DNA of 15,165 nucleotides, taken from an uncultured Bacilli bacterium. GTDB lineage: Bacteria; Bacillota_I; Bacilli_A; RF39; UBA660. This document shows, in pieces, positions 7,600-14,683 of this stretch. The position numbers and the translations under genes are program-made. Below the pieces are notes generated by a model. It saw nothing but the letters and a program-made list of their open reading frames with translations, made no database searches and had not been told where the DNA came from. Numbering within the stretch: position 1 is the stretch's first letter; every line of letters begins with the position of its first letter. The DNA lies in assembly GCA_947627525.1 (NCBI GenBank), contig CANQWJ010000011.1:1-15165 (forward strand), read 5' to 3'.

Positions 7600-7642
7600 T
7601 CCTGTATATATAAATTATATACAGTATATATACAGGAGTCAA
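7600..7642 (-). promoter_or_regulatory. GntR-ABC operon promoter inside a 13-bp inverted-repeat operator
   Basis: On the minus strand the -35 TTGACT (7642-7637), a 17-base spacer and the -10 TATAAT (7619-7614) form a near-consensus promoter. The arms TCCTGTATATATA (7600-7612) and TATATATACAGGA (7625-7637) are perfectly complementary, separated by 12 bases, and flank the -10. The outer arm touches the -35, and the inner arm includes part of the Shine-Dalgarno AGGAGG (7598-7603). Bound repressor would cover the whole promoter. Confidence 0.85.
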
Positions 7643-7665
7643 TAGTATTTTATTAATTATAATAA

Positions 7666-8622
7666 TTAAGTTAAAAAATTCATAACTAAATCTATTAATA
7701 TATCTTTTTCTTTTGGATTAGACTGAGCAATTAATAGAGTAAGTGCTACTAATGTATTATTATCAATAACTTGACCATCATCATTATATAAAATGTTATA
7801 AAAGTCTAAGAAATAAATAAATAATGTTGCCGCAATTCTTTTGTTTCCATCAATAAAAGTATGATTTTTAGTAATTAAATATAAAAAGTTAGCAGCTTTT
7901 TCTTCAATAGTAGGATATAAATCTTTACCATCAAATGATTGATATATATTTTCAATAATAGACTTTAAGCCTTGATTCCTTTCAAGAGCAAACAAATCAC
8001 TATCATTATTGAATTTAAGTTTATTAATTATATTAAGACAATCTTCATAAACTACTTTTTTATTATTTTTAGTTCCATTAGGCTTGGTAATGCGCTTATG
8101 ATCATAATCATCTAATAAATTTAAAGCATTAGAATAATTATTAATTACTTTAATTATTTCTTGGGCTTCGCTACCTTCTAATTTAACATCAATTCTTCCA
8201 GCAATATCAATTAGTTTAATTGTCTTTTCTAAATACTCTAATCGTTGTTGATTAACAGCATAACCTTTAATCATGTAATCTTTTAATACTTTAGTTGCCC
8301 ATTTACGAAAGATGATACCATTTTGACTTTTAACACGATAACCAACACTGATAATCATATCAAGATTATAGTAATCCAACTCCCTAGTTTGAGTTTTATC
8401 AGCTAATGCTCCATGTTGAGTGGTGTGTGCAAATTTTGCACATACCTCATTTTTATCTAATTCATTATCTTTAAAAACATTATTTATATGTCGCGTTATA
8501 ACTGTTCTATCTCTATCAAATAACTCAGCCATTTGATCTCGCGTAAGCCATACTGTCTCATCCTTCATATTTACTTCTAATTTAACATTTTGATTTTCAA
8601 ATAATATTATTTCATTCTTCAT
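7666..8622 (-). CDS. RhuM family protein fused to a Fic/Doc domain
   Basis: A 318-residue two-domain protein. The N-terminal part (about 5-125) is a RhuM-type domain with VWLTRDQMAELFDRDRTVITRHINNVF, a helix-turn-helix-like stretch, and the RhuM signature YYNLDMIISVGYRVKSQNG. A helical linker follows, then a Fic fold (about 200-312) with the active motif HTFIDGNKR (254-262), containing His254, Asp258, Asn260 and Lys261. The NKR ending resembles Doc, which phosphorylates EF-Tu, more than the GNGR of AMP-transferring Fic enzymes, so the chemistry is uncertain. It stands alone: no small antitoxin gene flanks it, and I found no S/T-x3-E-G/N inhibitory motif. It could be a toxin with unlinked control, a phage-defence factor or a regulator. 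GAAAGGAAG precedes the ATG. Confidence 0.9.
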   Translation of the reverse strand: MKNEIILFENQNVKLEVNMKDETVWLTRDQMAELFDRDRTVITRHINNVFKDNELDKNEVCAKFAHTTQHGALADKTQTRELDYYNLDMIISVGYRVKSQNGIIFRKWATKVLKDYMIKGYAVNQQRLEYLEKTIKLIDIAGRIDVKLEGSEAQEIIKVINNYSNALNLLDDYDHKRITKPNGTKNNKKVVYEDCLNIINKLKFNNDSDLFALERNQGLKSIIENIYQSFDGKDLYPTIEEKAANFLYLITKNHTFIDGNKRIAATLFIYFLDFYNILYNDDGQVIDNNTLVALTLLIAQSNPKEKDILIDLVMNFLT

Positions 8623-8720
8623 TTTATTCTTCCTTTCTACTATTAATAATTTTGTTTACTGAATTTGTTTTTTATTTTACTTTTCTTTTTTCTAATTCAC
8701 CTCTTTTACTGATAATAAAT

Positions 8721-8750
8721 ATACTATCATACAAATGTTTCTGTTTTCAA
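8721..8750 (-). promoter_or_regulatory. Candidate promoter of the RhuM-Fic gene
   Basis: On the minus strand TTGAAA (8750-8745), an 18-base spacer and TAGTAT (8726-8721) make a plausible housekeeping promoter. It would give a 5' leader of about 90 bases, in which I see no clear hairpin. Confidence 0.45.
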
Positions 8751-8780
8751 TACTTTTTTATCAATTTTATAAAATTTCAT

Positions 8781-8806
8781 AAAAAAAACAGATCCGAAGA
8801 TCTGTT
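8781..8806 (-). terminator. UUCG-tetraloop terminator of the small membrane protein gene
   Basis: AACAGATC (8806-8799) and GATCTGTT (8794-8787) form an 8-bp stem closed by a UUCG tetraloop, followed by at least six T (8786-8781) on the minus strand. It begins just past the stop codon and is the most canonical terminator in the window. Confidence 0.92.
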
Positions 8807-8809
8807 AAT

Positions 8810-9178
8810 TTACTTTTTTACAAAGAAAGCTTTATATACGAAGTAGATGGAAAACACTAAAAATATGCCTATTGGTATAAAAAGTGAATAAGTTTTATTT
8901 ACTATTGCATAATATGAAGAATAACCTAAAAAGCCATAAACATAAATAAAGAAAACGACTCTAAATATGTACATAAAAATATTAGCCAATTTCTTCTTAT
9001 TAAAAAGCAAAAAGACACTTTCTAAAAAAATGGCAATCGCACATATCAAAAAAGGAAGAATAAATATTTTCCCAGCTAAATTATTTTTAGGAAAAGCCCA
9101 TACTAATGTCACTATAACCATTATGACCATAACTATTTTTCTAATCAGTATTACTCTTTCATTTTGTCTTTTCACCAT
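8810..9178 (-). CDS. Small integral membrane protein, function unknown
   Basis: A 122-residue, very hydrophobic protein with four predicted membrane helices (about 12-29, 36-58, 66-86 and 96-117) and basic ends (MVKRQNERVILIRK at the start, FVKK at the end), so both termini are probably cytoplasmic. I recognise no motif or family. The start has a GGAAGTGAT Shine-Dalgarno-like site. It is transcribed divergently from the lipoprotein gene at 9261, with only 82 bases between start codons, and ends at a strong terminator, so it is monocistronic. A joint role with the lipoprotein is possible but unsupported beyond position. Confidence 0.78.
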   Translation of the reverse strand: MVKRQNERVILIRKIVMVIMVIVTLVWAFPKNNLAGKIFILPFLICAIAIFLESVFLLFNKKKLANIFMYIFRVVFFIYVYGFLGYSSYYAIVNKTYSLFIPIGIFLVFSIYFVYKAFFVKK

Positions 9179-9232
9179 ATCACTTCCGTATCACCTTTTG
9201 TCATTTTCATTATATAATAATTATTAAGAATA

Positions 9233-9254
9233 TGCTATAATATAGGAAAGGAGG
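9233..9254 (+). promoter_or_regulatory. Extended -10 promoter and Shine-Dalgarno of the lipoprotein gene
   Basis: TGC-TATAAT (9233-9241) is an extended -10. The Shine-Dalgarno AAAGGAGG (9247-9254) begins about where transcription should start, so the mRNA leader would be only 12-14 bases. No good -35 is present at the usual spacing. Confidence 0.55.
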
Positions 9255-9260
9255 ATATCT

Positions 9261-9929
9261 ATGAAACTTAAAAATTATTTTATATTTATATTACTATTAT
9301 TAATAGTTACTGGTTGTGGAAAAAAAGAAAAGATTTTTTATTGTGATGAAGGAACATTAAAAAATGATAAATGTGAAACTGTTATATCAATGGATGCAAC
9401 AACGAGTTGTGATGAAGGCTATGAGTTAAAAGATAACACTTGTGTTAAAGAAGAGAAGACTGATGCTAAAAGCACTACTAAATGTGATAGTGGTTATGAA
9501 TTAAAAAATGGAACTTGTGTTAGTAAAACAGCTACTGATAAAGTAATTGAACATTATTGTGTTGAAAGTTATACGCAACATAAAGAATCAAATGGTTGGT
9601 ACTATCAAGCTTTAAGAGTAGAAAATGATGCTTGTATCCTTAGAATTTGTAAGAGTGGACCAAATAAAGATTGTTACGAAGCACCAGCAGAAGCTAAAGG
9701 TCGTCTCGTATGTCCTAAAAACACTAAAGAAATTAGTGGTAAATGCTATAAGACAGCAACCCCTAAAACGACATACTCTTGTGAAAATGGAACTCTTGAT
9801 GGTAAAGAATGTGTAACAACAACTACTAAAGAAACTAACAAGAATTGTGAAGAAAATTATACTTATAACGAAACCACTACTAAATGTGAAAAAATAGAAA
9901 TAACTGATGCCAAAGTTAAAGAAGAATAA
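9261..9929 (+). CDS. Cysteine-rich modular surface lipoprotein
   Basis: A 222-residue predicted lipoprotein. It has the signal peptide MKLKNYFIFILLLLIVTGC with a lipobox (VTGC, lipidated Cys19) followed by GKKEK. The mature part has 16 further cysteines, mostly in short modules of the type C-D/E-x-G-Y/T-x-L-K-x-x-x-C: Cys pairs 28/37, 50/61, 75/86, 151/162, 174/184 and 196/209. A less regular central block (100-138, Cys100, 125, 130, 138) contains WYYQALRV. Thr/Lys-rich linkers join the modules. Each pair probably forms a small disulfide loop outside the cell, as in minimal EGF- or knottin-like repeats; I recall similar CxxGYxLxxxxC repeats in surface proteins of gut Bacillota. It is the only plus-strand gene and is monocistronic. 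Function unknown. Confidence 0.88.
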   Translation: MKLKNYFIFILLLLIVTGCGKKEKIFYCDEGTLKNDKCETVISMDATTSCDEGYELKDNTCVKEEKTDAKSTTKCDSGYELKNGTCVSKTATDKVIEHYCVESYTQHKESNGWYYQALRVENDACILRICKSGPNKDCYEAPAEAKGRLVCPKNTKEISGKCYKTATPKTTYSCENGTLDGKECVTTTTKETNKNCEENYTYNETTTKCEKIEITDAKVKEE

Positions 9930-9935
9930 TATTAA

Positions 9936-9970
9936 AAGACCTATGAAATTTTATTCATAAGTCTTTTTTT
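9936..9970. terminator. Bidirectional terminator between convergent lipoprotein and bceB genes
   Basis: AAGACCTATGAA (9936-9947) pairs with TTCATAAGTCTT (9954-9965), 12 bp with one mismatch. On the plus strand seven T (9964-9970) follow; on the minus strand the other arm runs into TTTT (9937-9934). It serves the lipoprotein gene (stop 9929) and the bceB-like gene (stop 9975). Confidence 0.8.
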
Positions 9971-9974
9971 ATCA

Positions 9975-12050
9975 TTAATATCTTTCTTTTATAATATTCT
10001 TACTACAATAATATGTAATTAAGAAATATCCACCATAAATGACTACTAAAATAAATGCTGTCGCAATTATAGAAGGTAGTAATTCCTCAGTACCAAATAC
10101 CTCTAATACTTGCACGGCAAACTTAATTCCAAATATTGAATGAATCAAGGCAAGAATTAAAGGCAACATAAAGAAAATAGCTATTTGTCTAAATAGTGCT
10201 TTATTAATCATTTTCTCATCAGTACCAATCTTTCGCAAAATTAAAAATCTTTCTTTGTTATCACTACTCTCTGACAACTCTTTTAATCCCAAAATTGCCG
10301 CACTACTAATTAAGAAAATAATTCCTAAATATAGACCAATAAACGTTACCATTGCTGATAGCCCTACTGTCGCTTCTTTTATCGCTAACTTAGTACTACC
10401 ACTAGGTAATAAATAAGAATTAGCTCTTTTATCTTTATCAAGGGCATTAATGTCATTTTCAATTTGCTCTATTTCTTTTTTATCATTCGTTTTATAATTA
10501 CCTAGCAAATGATTTTGAATTAAATAGTCTTCGTCTACAACTTCATCAGGAACTAAAATAATTCCTGTATTAATATGATTACTAGACATCTCTAAAAATC
10601 CATCCTGACAAGTATCATATTTAGGTTTTAAGGTATGACCAAACACAGTAATTTCTTCCCCATTTTTTAAAGCGATATCGCGAATCTTTATCATTGAATC
10701 AAAATCAGCAACTATCATATATTCATCGTCTTTTAAAGAATATTCTTCTATTCCATAAAACTTAGCAACCTCATTATAATCACTTATTTTCATAATCGGT
10801 TCTTTGGTATCATATGCTAAAAAAGGAAATTGTGTTCTAATGCTATCAAGCCTTGATCCTAAAGTATCATTCATAGTTAAATCAGGTGTTGCATAAGTAT
10901 TAACTTCTATATAATCTTTAAAGTAAGTTGTAATATCAAAATCAAATAATTCAAACATTTCTTTCGCTGTATAGTGCGAATTTTTTATTTGATCATCAGT
11001 ATATCCATAATCTTTATAATTTTCATAATACCTATCCATATTCATATTAACTGTAAATTGAGCATCTATTGGCGCAAGTTCTTTAATGTTAGCATTCATT
11101 GAATTCTTCATCGTAAAACAAGCTGACAACAAACAAATCGTTACAAATAACATCAAACAAATAATTGTTGTTGAAAATACCGTTGTGTTAATCTTACTTG
11201 AAAATTGTCTTAATGTAAAACTGTTTAGTCCTTTATAGTAATACTTCTTTAAACTTTGAGTAATTCTTAAAATTAGACCTGACAAAGACCAGAATATTAA
11301 GAAAGTCGCTACTATACCCATAATAATTGGTTTTAAGGCATCAGTAACTTCTTGTAAAGTTAAAAACTCTGATGTTACTATGTGATATGCTTTACCAAGG
11401 ACAATCGAAGATAATACAAAGATAATAATGCAAAGATAAGGATTCTTTAATTTAACTTTTTCACTCGTTTTAGCTCCATTTAATAAATCAATCAATTTAC
11501 ATTTACTAACACTTATCGTATTAAAAATCATAACGATTAAATACATAATACTAAAATAAATAATTGTTTTAAGGCAGGCTGATGATGAGAACACAAAGGT
11601 AAATTTAGTAAGGTCGGCTTCAAACATATTGGCAACAACTAAACTCATAATTTGCGATATAATTACACCAACACCTAGACCAACAATTAAAGATAAAATA
11701 CCAATACATAATGTTTCCAAGAAAAGAATTAAAGATATTTTTCTTTTACTCATTCCAAGAGTTAAATAAATTCCAAATTCTTTATTTCGTCTTTTCATTA
11801 AAAAACGTGATGCATAAATTATTAAAAATCCCAATACGAATGACACAAAAACACTAACACTAGAAAGAACCGTCATCATGAGATCAATCAAATCTTGTGT
11901 TGATGAAGAAACATCCATCATAACAGTTTGACTATCTAGAGCATTAAATACATAAAAGATAGCAACTCCTAGAATGAGTGTAAAAAAGTAAATAGCATAA
12001 TCTTTAATACTTTTTTTGATGTTTTTTAGAGATAATTTACAAAGCATCAT
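9975..12050 (-). CDS. bceB: BceB-like ABC transporter permease (peptide-antibiotic sensing and resistance)
   Basis: A 691-residue permease of the BceB/VraG type. Ten membrane segments are visible: about 17-37, 61-81, 106-134, 160-180, 203-222, 241-262, 291-313, then a large extracellular domain (about 314-557), then 562-585, 622-645 and 656-680. The FtsX-like pattern RRNKEFGIYLTLGMSKRKI (87-105) and its C-terminal counterpart RFLILRKIGTDEKMINKAL are clear. Such permeases protect cell-wall lipid intermediates from peptide antibiotics such as bacitracin or lantibiotics, and signal transport activity to a BceS kinase. The start overlaps the ATPase gene by 14 bases, with GGTGGGG upstream; a second ATG follows at codon 2. 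The extracellular domain sets specificity and cannot be matched to a drug by eye. Confidence 0.93.
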   Translation of the reverse strand: MMLCKLSLKNIKKSIKDYAIYFFTLILGVAIFYVFNALDSQTVMMDVSSSTQDLIDLMMTVLSSVSVFVSFVLGFLIIYASRFLMKRRNKEFGIYLTLGMSKRKISLILFLETLCIGILSLIVGLGVGVIISQIMSLVVANMFEADLTKFTFVFSSSACLKTIIYFSIMYLIVMIFNTISVSKCKLIDLLNGAKTSEKVKLKNPYLCIIIFVLSSIVLGKAYHIVTSEFLTLQEVTDALKPIIMGIVATFLIFWSLSGLILRITQSLKKYYYKGLNSFTLRQFSSKINTTVFSTTIICLMLFVTICLLSACFTMKNSMNANIKELAPIDAQFTVNMNMDRYYENYKDYGYTDDQIKNSHYTAKEMFELFDFDITTYFKDYIEVNTYATPDLTMNDTLGSRLDSIRTQFPFLAYDTKEPIMKISDYNEVAKFYGIEEYSLKDDEYMIVADFDSMIKIRDIALKNGEEITVFGHTLKPKYDTCQDGFLEMSSNHINTGIILVPDEVVDEDYLIQNHLLGNYKTNDKKEIEQIENDINALDKDKRANSYLLPSGSTKLAIKEATVGLSAMVTFIGLYLGIIFLISSAAILGLKELSESSDNKERFLILRKIGTDEKMINKALFRQIAIFFMLPLILALIHSIFGIKFAVQVLEVFGTEELLPSIIATAFILVVIYGGYFLITYYCSKNIIKERY

Positions 12051-12801
12051 TTAAATCCCCACCCAACAAAGTAACAACATCAATAATCTTATCAAAGAAC
12101 TCTTTTCTAGAACTTTTACCACGATGTAACTCCTTAAAGACTTTACCATCTTTAATAAAAATTACTCGCCTAGAATAACTAGCTGTAAAAGCATCATGCG
12201 TCACCATCAAAATCGTTGCTCCTAAATCATCCAAATAATTAAACTTTTCTAATAACATTCTTGAAGATTTAGAATCAAGTGCTCCGGTTGGCTCATCAGC
12301 AAGCACTAACTTAGGATCTGTTATGATGGCCCTTGCAGCAGCAACTCTTTGTTTTTGTCCACCACTCATTTGATATGGATATTTATTTAAAACATCCTTA
12401 ATATCAAGTTCTTCACTAACTTTTTTTACCTTTCTCTCTATTTCTTGTGAAGTCACATTTTGAATAGATAGAGCAAGCGCAATATTTTCATAAGCTGTTA
12501 AAGTATCTAACAAATTAAAGTCTTGAAAGATAAAACCTAATTTTTCTCTTCGAAACTTATTAAGTTCATTCCCTTTTAATTTAGTAATATCAATATCATC
12601 AACAAAAATATGACCACTTGTCACTCTATCAATCGTTGAAATACAATTTAAAAGGGTTGTTTTACCACTACCAGATGAACCCATAATAGCAACAAATTCA
12701 CCCTTTTCTACTTCAAATGACAAATTATCAATTGCCTTTGTTAAAGATGAACGACTACCATAATATTTCTCTATTTTTTCAACTTTTAAAATATTTTCCA
12801 T
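12037..12801 (-). CDS. bceA: BceA-like ABC transporter ATP-binding protein
   Basis: A 254-residue ATPase of the MacB/LolD/BceA class that drives the BceB-like permease. It has Walker A GSSGSGKTT (41-49), the Q-loop FQDFNLLDTLTAYENIALAL (Gln93), the signature MSGGQKQR (145-152), Walker B LVLADEPTGALD (165-176) and His202. The C-terminal tail (about 225-254), ending LLGGDLNDAL, is typical of BceA proteins. It overlaps bceB by 14 bases, so the two are coupled. It has its own promoter region (12825-12887) with a BceR-type box, downstream of the kinase gene, allowing drug-induced expression of the transporter above the level of the regulators. GAAAGGAG precedes the ATG. Confidence 0.94.
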   Translation of the reverse strand: MENILKVEKIEKYYGSRSSLTKAIDNLSFEVEKGEFVAIMGSSGSGKTTLLNCISTIDRVTSGHIFVDDIDITKLKGNELNKFRREKLGFIFQDFNLLDTLTAYENIALALSIQNVTSQEIERKVKKVSEELDIKDVLNKYPYQMSGGQKQRVAAARAIITDPKLVLADEPTGALDSKSSRMLLEKFNYLDDLGATILMVTHDAFTASYSRRVIFIKDGKVFKELHRGKSSRKEFFDKIIDVVTLLGGDLNDAL

Positions 12802-12824
12802 ATAATTTTCTCCTTTCAGAAACC

Positions 12825-12887
12825 ATCATATCTAAAAATAGTTTCTTTGTCGTTCGTCTAATATTACTAAATATGACATTTTTGTAA
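12825..12887 (-). promoter_or_regulatory. bceA promoter with BceR-type operator
   Basis: On the minus strand TTACA-AAAA-TGTCA (12887-12874) fits the BceR-type consensus TNACA-N4-TGTNA. Downstream, ACGACA (12853-12848), a 17-base spacer and TATGAT (12830-12825) make a promoter with a weak -35, as expected for an activated gene. A possible third half-site, AGTAA (12868-12864), follows one helical turn after TGTCA. The same box type precedes bceR at 14630-14643. Confidence 0.75.
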
Positions 12888-12892
12888 TATTA
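12859..12892 (-). repeat. 9-bp perfect inverted repeat at the bceS stop / BceR box
   Basis: TAATATTAC (12859-12867) and GTAATATTA (12884-12892) are perfectly complementary, 16 bases apart. The right arm contains the bceS stop codon and most of one BceR half-site. No T-tract follows on the minus strand, so it is not a standard terminator. It may be part of an extended operator or an mRNA hairpin. Confidence 0.6.
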
Positions 12893-13909
12893 CTTTAAAA
12901 CATCATAATATTTATTATTAGCAAAAGTTATATAAACTCTTGTATATTTATTTTCTAAAGATTCAATCTCTATTTTATGTCCTAATTTTTTACATAAGTT
13001 TTTCGCAATATATAATCCCATTCCTGTTGAATTAGTTCCTTTTCTACCATTAGATCCTGTAAAAGTCCTATCAAAGACTTGTTTTATATCTGTAGAAGGT
13101 ATTCCTACACCATTATCTTCAATTATTAAAGTAGTTGTTTTAGCATTATATTCAACATAAATCTTAATATAAGAATTAGATATATTTCTTTTATACTTAA
13201 TACTATTATTTATAATTTGATTTAAAATAAACTCTAACCATTTAGAATCAGTATATACTTTATAGTTTATATCATCGACTTTAAAAGAAATTTTATTATC
13301 AAGTAAATCATCCATGTTTTTAATACCAACATTTTTAATTATTTTAGATAGATCTACTTCTTTTATTAAATAATCTTTCTCCGCATTTTCTGAACGAACA
13401 TAATATAAGACTTGATCAATTCTATCTTCTAATTGTTTTAAAATATTTTTAGTTTTACGATCTAATAATTTTTGTTTATTATTGAGAGTTAAGACAAGAC
13501 TAGCAAGTGGTCTTTTAACTTCATGTATCCACATTTCAACATATTCTTTATAATCGAGTATTTGTTCTTCTTGAAGACGAATATTTTCAAGCATTGACTT
13601 ATTAATAGCGTACAAAGCATTATATAATAGTTCTCCTTCATAAAACTCTGGTTTATTTAAAGTCTCTAAAACGAGATATGCTTTATCGAGATTATCGATG
13701 TTTTTTAAAAGATCCGTATAATATTTCTGTTTACGAAAATAATCGATTAATAACAGTAAAGAATAAGTAACTAATAAGAGAATAGAAACGACTACAATTA
13801 ATGATTTATCAACTTTAAAAGATAAAAGAAGTAAAAAGATGAGAATATAGCTAATTAAAGAAATGATGATAAAATATAATTTGTCTTTTAAATAGTTTTT
13901 AAATTTCAT
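12890..13909 (-). CDS. bceS: BceS-like intramembrane-sensing histidine kinase
   Basis: A 339-residue kinase of the Bce type. Two membrane helices (about 12-31 and 37-57) are joined by only about five residues, so there is no extracellular sensor; such kinases are informed by the transporter itself. The cytoplasmic part has the phospho-acceptor His129 in MWIHEVKRPLASL, N-box IINNSIKYK (Asn234/235), G1 box EDNGVGIP (264-271), the FDRTFTGSNGRKG stretch and G2 box STGMGLYIAKN. The start overlaps the bceR stop as ATGA, giving translational coupling. The transporter genes follow after 88 bases with their own promoter. The family call is strong from length, topology and context. Confidence 0.94.
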   Translation of the reverse strand: MKFKNYLKDKLYFIIISLISYILIFLLLLSFKVDKSLIVVVSILLLVTYSLLLLIDYFRKQKYYTDLLKNIDNLDKAYLVLETLNKPEFYEGELLYNALYAINKSMLENIRLQEEQILDYKEYVEMWIHEVKRPLASLVLTLNNKQKLLDRKTKNILKQLEDRIDQVLYYVRSENAEKDYLIKEVDLSKIIKNVGIKNMDDLLDNKISFKVDDINYKVYTDSKWLEFILNQIINNSIKYKRNISNSYIKIYVEYNAKTTTLIIEDNGVGIPSTDIKQVFDRTFTGSNGRKGTNSTGMGLYIAKNLCKKLGHKIEIESLENKYTRVYITFANNKYYDVLK

Positions 13910-14577
13910 AATAAAATATAACCTTGACCCTTTCTCGTCGCTAAAACATCAATATACCCTACTTCTTTTAACTTATTTCTTAAACGACTAATGTTTACTG
14001 TTAAAGTATTATCATTGACATATTCGGTATTATCCCATAGTGCTGTCATTAACTCATCTCTTGTAACTATTCTTTTTTGATGAGTTACTAAATAAGAAAA
14101 AATAATCATTTCATTCTTAGTTAAAATAATTTCGGTATTATCTCTTTTAATACTTCCTTTTTGAGTATCAAACTTCAATTCTTTATAAGTAATAGTCGTG
14201 TTATTATTATAATTAATACTACTTCTTTTTAAAACAGCACCAATTCTTAAAAGTAAAATATTAGGATTATATGGTTTTGTTATGTAGTCATCAGCACCAT
14301 AAGAAATAGATAATGCTTCATCTGTTTCATTATTCTTACTTGTTACCATAATAACTGGTATATTAGAAGTTTTTCTTAAATTTTGAAGAAGTAGTTCACC
14401 ATTAACAAAAGGAAGATTAATATCTAATAACAATAAATCTGGAGAAATCTTCAAAATCTTTTCTAAAATATTATTAAAGTCTTGAGGAAGAATAACTTCA
14501 TAACCATTATTTTGAAGTAATTCTTTTAATTCAGAACTTATTGCTTCATCATCATCAACAATCATAATCTTACTCAT
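13906..14577 (-). CDS. bceR: BceR-like OmpR-family response regulator
   Basis: A 223-residue regulator. The receiver domain (1-115) has Asp8/Asp9, phospho-acceptor Asp52 in LLLLDINLP, Thr78 and Lys100 in ITKPY. The C-terminal winged helix (about 128-223) contains LTKNEMIIFSYLV and the DNTLTVNISRLRNKL recognition helix typical of BceR/GraR proteins. It ends with TGA overlapping the kinase start. A perfect BceR-type box (TTACA-N4-TGTAA) precedes the gene and a second lies before bceA, so it probably activates both itself and the transporter. The Shine-Dalgarno (GTGGTGA) is moderate. Confidence 0.94.
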   Translation of the reverse strand: MSKIMIVDDDEAISSELKELLQNNGYEVILPQDFNNILEKILKISPDLLLLDINLPFVNGELLLQNLRKTSNIPVIMVTSKNNETDEALSISYGADDYITKPYNPNILLLRIGAVLKRSSINYNNNTTITYKELKFDTQKGSIKRDNTEIILTKNEMIIFSYLVTHQKRIVTRDELMTALWDNTEYVNDNTLTVNISRLRNKLKEVGYIDVLATRKGQGYILL

Positions 14578-14600
14578 ATATTCACCACTTTTCTAATATT

Positions 14601-14643
14601 ATCATATCATGAAACAATAACATTTAACCTTACAGTTTTGTAA
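14601..14643 (-). promoter_or_regulatory. bceR promoter with BceR-type operator
   Basis: On the minus strand TTACA-AAAC-TGTAA (14643-14630) is a perfect TNACA-N4-TGTNA palindrome. An extended -10, TGA-TATGAT (TATGAT at 14606-14601), lies 23 bases downstream. The box abuts the terminator of the TtcA-like gene. The -10 choice is less certain than the box. Confidence 0.72.
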
Positions 14644-14644
14644 C

Positions 14645-14671
14645 AAAAAAGCAAGTTATAAAGACCTGCTT
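14645..14671 (-). terminator. Terminator of the TtcA-like gene
   Basis: AAGCAGGT (14671-14664) pairs with ACTTGCTT (14656-14649), 8 bp with one G-U, around a seven-base loop. The T-run 14650-14645 starts within the stem end on the minus strand. It lies 12 bases past the stop codon. Confidence 0.78.
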
Positions 14672-14683
14672 AAAAATTATAAA

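Noticed and set aside
7653..7669. Palindrome TTAATTA-TAA-style over the RhuM-Fic stop codon as a terminator
   Set aside because: It is pure A/T, has no following T-tract on the minus strand and is expected by chance in such DNA; termination of this gene is unresolved.
7666..8622. Inhibitory helix motif in the RhuM-Fic protein around residues 145-150
   Set aside because: The EG pair (149-150) is preceded by Asp at the position that must be Ser or Thr.
8652..8846. Plus-strand open frame of 64 codons between the RhuM-Fic and small membrane protein genes
   Set aside because: It is Phe-rich from poly-T DNA, runs through a strong terminator hairpin and has no good Shine-Dalgarno site.
8967..9227. 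Plus-strand open frame of 86 codons opposite the small membrane protein
   Set aside because: It is antisense to a membrane protein with promoter-side spacing and terminator in order, and it runs into the lipoprotein promoter.
9625..9816. Second plus-strand frame inside the lipoprotein gene
   Set aside because: The overlapping frame has the signal peptide, Shine-Dalgarno and regular cysteine modules; this one has none.
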